NCBI RefSeq assembly: GCF_011082085.1
Contig: NZ_CP041063.1
Coordinates: forward strand, 3,024,001-3,088,000
DNA length: 64,000 bases
Reading direction: 5' to 3'
From: Bacillus sp. Cs-700
GTDB taxonomy: Bacteria; Bacillota; Bacilli; Bacillales; Guptibacillaceae
Within the stretch, counting starts at the first letter, position 1, and every line of letters begins with the position of its first letter. The notes under the pieces are model-generated. The model ran no database searches. It worked only from the letters and a program-made list of their open reading frames with translations, and was not told where the DNA came from. A program made the position numbers and the translations under genes. This document shows, piece by piece, positions 58,300 to 64,000 of this stretch.

Positions 58300-59343
58300 A
58301 TGAGTGCTATTTTTATTATTTTCCAGGTGTTTTTAATCCTATTTGTTGTATTAACCGTCCTTTTTCTTTTCTTAATCTGTGAGAAAGTTCGATCGAACCG
58401 TTTTGATAGGAAGAAGAGTGAGTGGAAAGAGTATTATCTTGAACATGTTACCCGCGCTTCTCAAGGAGACGAGGAGTTACAATTACCAGATAATGATCCT
58501 ATGGTTGAAGCTTTTGAAGAAGTCATTACTCGATATTATTCCCTAATAAAAGGTCGTGCCTCTTCTGAAAATATGGATGAATTAGTGGAAAAGATACTGC
58601 ATGATCATTATAAAAAAAGGCTACATCATCATCGGTGGAGTATACGTATGAACACGCTACATCGAATTGAAAAATTACGTATGGTTTCGCTAGTTGAAGA
58701 ATGTGTGAGTTTATTAAACATAAAACGAACGAGTGAATTAGAAGTGATTCAAGTATTGAGGATTCTTGCAAACTTACAAGATGATCGTCTTTATATAATT
58801 CTATTAGATGAAGAAAAGGTATATCCGAACTTTTATTATCTGGATCTATTTCGACGCCTGGATGATGTTCACTTAGACTACTTTATTGATTCGATAACTA
58901 ACTTTCCTCATTGGGTTCAATTTGCTCTTATTGAAGTAATGGGGGAGCTGGGAGAGTATAAATATTTAAGGACAATTGAATCTTTTGTTACGTCAAACGA
59001 CACGGAATTTCGAATTCGTTCATTAAAGTCTCTTGTGAAAGTTGGCTATGTGACAGATGCAATGAAGGTTAAGGCATCACTCCATGCAGAAAGCTGGCAA
59101 GAAAGGATGATGTCAGCTAGGTTGTTTAAATTGGTGAGAGATCACCGTTTTCTCGAAGATTTGTTAAACCTTCTAACTGATGAAAGCTGGTGGGTTAGAA
59201 CCACTGCAGCAGAATCGCTTCTAGCTCAGGAAAATGGTCGATCGTTGTTGGAAGATGTTGCGGCAACTCATAGTGATCCATTTGCGCGTGATACTGCAAA
59301 AGAATGGTTAGTTAGAAGAGGTGTAGATCGTGTCTATCGCTAG
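58300..59343 (+). CDS. Membrane-anchored HEAT-repeat protein
   Basis: The 347-residue protein has one N-terminal membrane helix (about residues 5-28, I-F-I-I-F-Q-V-F-L-I-L-F-V-V) and a long cytoplasmic, helix-rich region. Alternating helix pairs with R-I-R-S-L-K-S-L-V-K-V and W-W-V-R-T-T-A-A-E-S-L-L near the C-terminus are HEAT/PBS-type repeats. Its 3' end overlaps the glycosyltransferase gene by 14 bases, so expression is coupled. HEAT scaffolds beside GT2 enzymes may hold the synthase complex or relay c-di-GMP signals; the function is inferred. Confidence 0.78.
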   Translation: MSAIFIIFQVFLILFVVLTVLFLFLICEKVRSNRFDRKKSEWKEYYLEHVTRASQGDEELQLPDNDPMVEAFEEVITRYYSLIKGRASSENMDELVEKILHDHYKKRLHHHRWSIRMNTLHRIEKLRMVSLVEECVSLLNIKRTSELEVIQVLRILANLQDDRLYIILLDEEKVYPNFYYLDLFRRLDDVHLDYFIDSITNFPHWVQFALIEVMGELGEYKYLRTIESFVTSNDTEFRIRSLKSLVKVGYVTDAMKVKASLHAESWQERMMSARLFKLVRDHRFLEDLLNLLTDESWWVRTTAAESLLAQENGRSLLEDVAATHSDPFARDTAKEWLVRRGVDRVYR

Positions 59344-60745
59344 TGTGTTTTCTACCATGCTACTTATATTTACTATTTTTGTAGCTGTGTATATGGTTGG
59401 GATTATTTTATTTTACCTTATCCTCTTTGTCATCTCTGCTATCCAACTAAGGAAAGAATACAAACTTGATCAGTACGAGCCATATGAAGAATTATCTCAA
59501 TCCACTTTCACAAGACCTGTGTCGATTCTAGTACCTGCTTATAATGAGGAGGCAGGTATTGTACCAAGCGTTCGCTCACTTCTTAGCATTAATTACCCGG
59601 AATATGAAGTGGTCGTTATAAACGATGGTTCAAAGGATCAGACATTAGAAGCCGTTATTCAATCATTTGAAATGGTGAAGGTTGAGAAAGTTATTCGAAA
59701 ACAAATTCAGTCGAACGATATTATTAGCGTCTATCAATCAACCATTTATGAAAACCTCTATGCTATCGATAAAGTAAACGGCGGGAAAGCAGACGCACTT
59801 AATGCTGGAATAAACATTGCTCATTATCCTTATTTTTGCTCGTTAGATGGTGATTCAATTATTGAGCGAGATGCCTTTGCGAAAGTGATGAAGCCAATCA
59901 TCGACTCAAAAGAAGAAATCGTAGCAGTTGGCGGAAGTGTTCGAATCGCAAATGGTTGTACAATTGAGCGAGGAGAAGTAATGAAGGTTGAACTATCAAA
60001 AACACCGCTTGTCGTCATGCAAGTGATCGAATATTTTCGAGCTTTTCTTATGGGAAGAATCGGCCTCTCGAGACATAATCTCTTATTAATTATTTCAGGT
60101 GCATTTGGCGTCTTTCATAGAGAAAGTGTTGTTAAAGTAAACGGTTATCGCACGGACACGGTCGGTGAAGATATGGATCTTGTCGTTCGACTTCATAAAC
60201 AAATTAAAGAAGAGAGGTCAGGTAAAAGAATTGTATATGTTCCGGACCCCGTCTGTTGGACGGAAGCACCAGAATCTTCGAAGATCCTAAGAAGACAACG
60301 AAGTCGTTGGCACAGAGGCCTTTTCGAAAGCCTCTGGCACAATAAGAAAATGCTATGTAATCCTAAGTATGGTCTTGTTGGTGTCGTTTCAATGCCATAC
60401 TTTTTAATTGTTGAGTTTCTAGGTCCTGTCATTGAATTATTAGGCTATATTATCATGGTTATCTCACCGTTTGTTGGAGGGATTTATACTTCTTTTGCAG
60501 TCCTTCTCTTCCTTCTAGCCGTTATTTATGGGTCGCTTTTATCAATGAGTGCTGTCTTGCTAGAAGAATGGAGCTTAAAAAGGTATACAAAAGTACAAGA
60601 TTTAATTCGACTCTATTTCTATTCTTTATCTGAAGCGTTTTGGTTTAGGCCGTTAACTGTATTTTGGAGAGTGGAAGGAATAATTCAGCTTATTCGTCGT
60701 AATAACAGTTGGGGAGAAATGAGCAGAAAAGGGGTTTCAAAATAA
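59330..60745 (+). CDS. Processive family-2 glycosyltransferase (polysaccharide synthase)
   Basis: A 471-residue membrane GT2: one N-terminal helix, catalytic domain with S-I-L-V-P-A-Y-N-E-E, V-V-I-N-D-G-S-K-D, metal-binding D-G-D-S, acceptor-site G-E-D-M-D-L, and Q-R-S-R-W (QxxRW of processive synthases), then a C-terminal group of three to four helices. This is the layout of poly-GlcNAc, hyaluronan or cellulose-like synthases. It starts at GTG inside the HEAT gene, and no PilZ domain is attached, so a c-di-GMP link would go through partners. The TIM-barrel gene begins at the base after its stop codon. Confidence 0.9.
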   Translation: MSIASVFSTMLLIFTIFVAVYMVGIILFYLILFVISAIQLRKEYKLDQYEPYEELSQSTFTRPVSILVPAYNEEAGIVPSVRSLLSINYPEYEVVVINDGSKDQTLEAVIQSFEMVKVEKVIRKQIQSNDIISVYQSTIYENLYAIDKVNGGKADALNAGINIAHYPYFCSLDGDSIIERDAFAKVMKPIIDSKEEIVAVGGSVRIANGCTIERGEVMKVELSKTPLVVMQVIEYFRAFLMGRIGLSRHNLLLIISGAFGVFHRESVVKVNGYRTDTVGEDMDLVVRLHKQIKEERSGKRIVYVPDPVCWTEAPESSKILRRQRSRWHRGLFESLWHNKKMLCNPKYGLVGVVSMPYFLIVEFLGPVIELLGYIIMVISPFVGGIYTSFAVLLFLLAVIYGSLLSMSAVLLEEWSLKRYTKVQDLIRLYFYSLSEAFWFRPLTVFWRVEGIIQLIRRNNSWGEMSRKGVSK

Positions 60746-63700
60746 GTGAGTCACATAAAGAAAAAGACAATCATTGGTTTCCTACTTGGAATAATAGCAC
60801 TAGTACTCATTCTGTTGTCTCCTGTCCTGCTTTGGTTTATGAGTGATGAATCTACTAGTGATATTGTCATTATTGATAAAACCATTCCAGATAAAACGTA
60901 TCGTGAACATAAAGGACTTACGTGGATTTTGAATCATAAGAAATGGATAAAGAATAATGGAACCCCTTACAGCGCATCTGAAGATTATATAGGATTTCAC
61001 CCAGGAGATGGCGAGGAATATAGTGTCGACTCTTTTCCAGATTCGTTAGTAGGAAAAGACCTTATCTATCTAGCAGACTCTTATGGTGTATATGAAGACG
61101 ATTGGTATGGGAAAGCATCCGAAGGTGATCGTTCTAAAAACATTTACGGTGGAATGACTCAAGAAGAAGTGAGTTTGATTTCAGAAGCTGTGCAGAAGGG
61201 GTCAACCTTTATTGCTGAATTTAATGCATTTGGTAGTCCGACTGAAGAGAAGGCACGGCAGAGTCTTTATTCCACTTTAAACCTTGAGTGGTCAGGTTGG
61301 ATTGGGCGATATTTCGATGATCTTTCGGTCGGTGGTGAAGTGCCAGGATGGGCTATTGATAACTATGAAAAACAGTATGATGAGAAGTGGGACTTTTCGG
61401 ATCATGGGCTTGTTTTTGTGAACGAAGATAACTCGATCATTGTCATTGAGAAAGAAGACATTGGAGATCAAACAGTTCAATTTTCATTCAATGAAAAAGG
61501 ATTGGAATGGATTGAAGATTCTTTAGTGAAAGAGTCGATGTCATATCATTATTGGTTTGACATCGTGGAACCAATTGACGAGGAAGATGTACTTGCAAAC
61601 TATACAGTAGATGTGAGTCAAGAAGGGGGAGCGTTACTTGAAGATGCTGGAATCCCTCTATCTTTTCCAGCTGTTATGAAACACGATCACTCTTATTATT
61701 TTGCAGGTGATTACGCTGATCATGATGGTGACTTGAATTTTCACCAATATAAGTGGTTACCAGCCATTAATCGCTTATTGACAACAGGTGATAATGAAAC
61801 GCTTGAAGCTTTCTACTGGAAAGTTTATATGCCGATGATGGAAACGATCTTACAAAACTTTAAAGGTACTGATACCAAAAAGGAAGAAAGTCATGTGAAC
61901 ATCCCAACTATACAAGGTGTTAAGGTTGCGGGTAAAGTCGGTGACGATAAAATTCAAGTGTTTCAAGATGGAGAGTGGTCAGACCTTATTATTAAAGGCG
62001 TCAATATGGGGATCGCAAAACCAGGTTACTTTCCAGGGGAAGCAGCGATCACAAAATCAGAATACAAACGATGGTTCGACCAAATCTCTGATATGAATGC
62101 AAATGCTGTGCGGATTTATACCATTCATCCGCCCGTTTTTTATGAGGCACTATTAGAACACAATAAAGAAGCAGATAAGCCGCTATATTTGTTTCATGGT
62201 GTGTGGGTAGAAGAAGAACCGTTACTTAAGACTCAAGATGCTTATGCGAAAGAAAATACGCAGCTTCTTGAAAAAGCAACGAAAGATACGGTTGATCTTA
62301 TTCATGGGAATGCAATGATTGAAAAGAAGGTGGGTCATGCAGGAGGTCGTTATACGGCAGATGTGTCACCATACGTACTTGGCTGGGTACTTGGAATTGA
62401 GTGGGATCCTGAAGTCGTTGTAGCTACAAATGAAAAGCATCCTGACATGAAGGAATATAATGGCAGCTTCCTCACGACAAAGAATGCGAGTCCTTTTGAA
62501 ATATGGATCGCAAACATGATGGATGATACGGTTCGTTATGAGATGGACAAATACAACTACCAAAGACCTGTAAGCTTCACGAATTGGGTGACGACTGATT
62601 TGCTCGAGCATCCTGCAGAACCCTCTGAAAAGGAAGATTTGGTTTCAGTTGATCCGAACGTTATTCACTTAAAGGATGACTTTTATGCAGGCCAATTCGC
62701 CTCTTATCATATTTATCCATATTATCCGGACTTTCTAAATTATGAAGAAGAATACGTGGATTATGTTGATCAGAACGGTGAGAAAAACAATTATGCAGGC
62801 TACCTTAATGCACTTAGAAAAGTGCATAAGATGCCAGTTGTAGTTGCTGAGTTTGGTGTACCGGCTTCTAGAGGGATGACGCATCGGAATGTCTACGGCA
62901 TGAATCAGGGTGGAAACTCTGAGGAGAAGCAGGGAAAGACAGATGCCAAATTGTTTGAGAACATCGTTGCGGAAAATTATGCAGGTGGAATGGTGTTTTC
63001 CTGGCAGGATGAATGGTTTAAACGCACATGGAACACAATGGATTTCGATAATGCAGATCGTCGACCATTCTGGTCAAATGATCAAACAAACGAACAGCAG
63101 TTTGGATTACTAAGTTTTGATCCTGGTGAACAGCTGAAAATAAAAATTGACGGTGAGTTAGCAGATTGGGAAGATGAAACACCTTTATTTGAATCAAATG
63201 ATAAAGAGCAGAACCTTCAACGTTTCTTTATGACTAGCGATGAGAAATCTATTTACTTCCGACTAGACTATCAAAACATGTCACCAGAACAAATGGAACA
63301 GGATAAGACGATGCTACTGTTTGATACGATTAACGGACAGGGAAGCAAGGATATTTCTAAAGATCCAGAATTAAAAACTTCGTCTGGAATTGATTTTATA
63401 CTTAACCTGACTGGAAAAGAAACTTCACGACTTACCGTGCACAGTTACTATGATGCATTCTACTACCAGTATGCGAAAGACCTTGGTCTGATTGAGGAAA
63501 GAAACTATGTCAGTAAAAAGGATAACGATGTGTTTCATCCAATACGTTTAGCCTTGAACAAGCAACTAACAATTCCGAGCACAAGAGAAACGTTTCCATT
63601 TGATGATTATGAAACAGGTATCCTAACCTATGGTAATGGAAATCCAGAGAGTGAGGATTACAATTCCCTTTCAGATTTTATTGTGAAAGGAAATTCTATC

Positions 63701-64000
63701 GAAATACGATTACCGTGGGCTCTTTTCAATGTGAAGGATCCAAGTGAAAAAGAAATCATGGGGGACATGTGGAAAGAAGGTCTGAGTGCTTCAAAGAAGA
63801 TAGACCGTTTTAAGGTTGGCTTAGTGATGTACGAAGGAGATGAGGAGGATGCAAGTCTCTCGCTCGCTTCTATAAATGAAACAAGACCGGTTACGAAAAA
63901 CGGACAGTTGGACGAATTTTATGAATTTACTTGGGATAAATGGAAAGAACCACATTATCATGAAAGATTAAAACAATCTTACTATATTATGCAGGAAGAG
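60746..64000 (+). CDS. Membrane-anchored glycoside-hydrolase-like protein (continues beyond the window)
   Basis: The frame from a GTG at 60746 is open for 1085 codons to the window end without a stop. The first residues carry Lys-rich charges and one membrane helix (about 8-30, G-F-L-L-G-I-I-A-L-V-L-I-L-L), so the rest is outside the cell. Residues 400-750 look like a TIM-barrel glycosidase (GH2/GH5 style): G-V-N-M-G-I-A-K-P-G, A-N-A-V-R-I-Y-T-I-H, A-E-F-G-V-P-A-S (candidate nucleophile Glu) and F-S-W-Q-D-E-W-F (candidate barrel-end Glu/Asp). A beta-rich region follows. It starts at the base after the GT2 stop codon. It probably trims or processes the polymer made by the operon; catalysis is unproven. 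Confidence 0.8.
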   Translation, partial: MSHIKKKTIIGFLLGIIALVLILLSPVLLWFMSDESTSDIVIIDKTIPDKTYREHKGLTWILNHKKWIKNNGTPYSASEDYIGFHPGDGEEYSVDSFPDSLVGKDLIYLADSYGVYEDDWYGKASEGDRSKNIYGGMTQEEVSLISEAVQKGSTFIAEFNAFGSPTEEKARQSLYSTLNLEWSGWIGRYFDDLSVGGEVPGWAIDNYEKQYDEKWDFSDHGLVFVNEDNSIIVIEKEDIGDQTVQFSFNEKGLEWIEDSLVKESMSYHYWFDIVEPIDEEDVLANYTVDVSQEGGALLEDAGIPLSFPAVMKHDHSYYFAGDYADHDGDLNFHQYKWLPAINRLLTTGDNETLEAFYWKVYMPMMETILQNFKGTDTKKEESHVNIPTIQGVKVAGKVGDDKIQVFQDGEWSDLIIKGVNMGIAKPGYFPGEAAITKSEYKRWFDQISDMNANAVRIYTIHPPVFYEALLEHNKEADKPLYLFHGVWVEEEPLLKTQDAYAKENTQLLEKATKDTVDLIHGNAMIEKKVGHAGGRYTADVSPYVLGWVLGIEWDPEVVVATNEKHPDMKEYNGSFLTTKNASPFEIWIANMMDDTVRYEMDKYNYQRPVSFTNWVTTDLLEHPAEPSEKEDLVSVDPNVIHLKDDFYAGQFASYHIYPYYPDFLNYEEEYVDYVDQNGEKNNYAGYLNALRKVHKMPVVVAEFGVPASRGMTHRNVYGMNQGGNSEEKQGKTDAKLFENIVAENYAGGMVFSWQDEWFKRTWNTMDFDNADRRPFWSNDQTNEQQFGLLSFDPGEQLKIKIDGELADWEDETPLFESNDKEQNLQRFFMTSDEKSIYFRLDYQNMSPEQMEQDKTMLLFDTINGQGSKDISKDPELKTSSGIDFILNLTGKETSRLTVHSYYDAFYYQYAKDLGLIEERNYVSKKDNDVFHPIRLALNKQLTIPSTRETFPFDDYETGILTYGNGNPESEDYNSLSDFIVKGNSIEIRLPWALFNVKDPSEKEIMGDMWKEGLSASKKIDRFKVGLVMYEGDEEDASLSLASINETRPVTKNGQLDEFYEFTWDKWKEPHYHERLKQSYYIMQEE

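Noticed and set aside
1-64000. tRNA, rRNA, CRISPR arrays, prophage or restriction-modification genes
   Set aside because: Read for on both strands; none seen. The Ter cluster is the only defence- or stress-like island.

Overview
The window looks like chromosomal DNA of a Gram-positive member of the Bacillaceae. The evidence is strong AGGAGG-type ribosome binding sites, frequent TTG/GTG starts, U-tailed hairpin terminators, and Bacillus-type gene sets: roc arginine/ornithine catabolism with a RocR activator, a ManR/ManP-like PTS, the yceC-H type Ter cluster, CsbD, and probable CcpA, Rex and ECF-sigma sites. The laminarin-type beta-glucan locus suggests a marine or plant/algal-litter lifestyle (inference). 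I saw no rRNA, tRNA, CRISPR array, insertion sequence or prophage.

Layout. 1-5000: end of a nucleotidyltransferase-like gene, then (minus strand) a LytS/LytT-type two-component system, a CstA-family transporter and a tiny membrane protein, with a cre-like site and phased direct repeats before cstA. 5050-11130: divergent rocR and rocD-rocG, with a textbook sigma-54 promoter and two palindromic activator sites, followed by a degenerate biotinyl/lipoyl-domain protein and an NhaC-family antiporter. 11140-12580: a PH-domain protein and an alpha/beta hydrolase. 12650-22930: a beta-1,3-glucan locus comprising a LacI regulator, twin operators, an ABC importer (binding-protein gene frameshifted), GH1, GH30, and a large secreted GH16 with four carbohydrate-binding-like modules. 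23000-27045: ManR-like regulator and PTS EIIBCA. 27072-39787: a 13-gene Ter stress cluster (TerA/TerD paralogs, TerC, TelA, YceG, VWA protein) that includes a small-molecule 'biosynthetic module' (ATP-grasp, HpcH/HpaI lyase, two PRTase-like proteins, HAD phosphatase) and an internal ECF-type promoter.

39787-46205: CsbD, an AGCS symporter, an intergenic region with hairpins and an eroded hydrolase pseudogene, a TPR protein, a split ThrE exporter, DoxX and a DsbA-like thioredoxin. 46206-48390: two identical palindromic 19-mers, a cobalamin riboswitch and a terminator in front of a lone acyl-CoA thioesterase, then an AI-2E family permease. 48393-56454: LLM flavin oxidoreductase, Rex-controlled NADH oxidase, histidine phosphatase, a second AGCS symporter, a MarR-MFS pair and a YhfW-like FAD/Rieske oxidoreductase. 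56676-64000: a tight four-gene operon (Hpt-REC-GGDEF-REC cyclase, HEAT-repeat membrane protein, processive GT2, membrane-anchored TIM-barrel glycosidase-like protein running off the window) that looks like a c-di-GMP-linked exopolysaccharide system.

The best second-look items are the rigid bipartite dispersed repeat (three copies, invariant 15-nt spacer), the c-di-GMP/GT2/glycosidase operon, the Ter cluster with its metabolite module, and the B12 riboswitch before a thioesterase.
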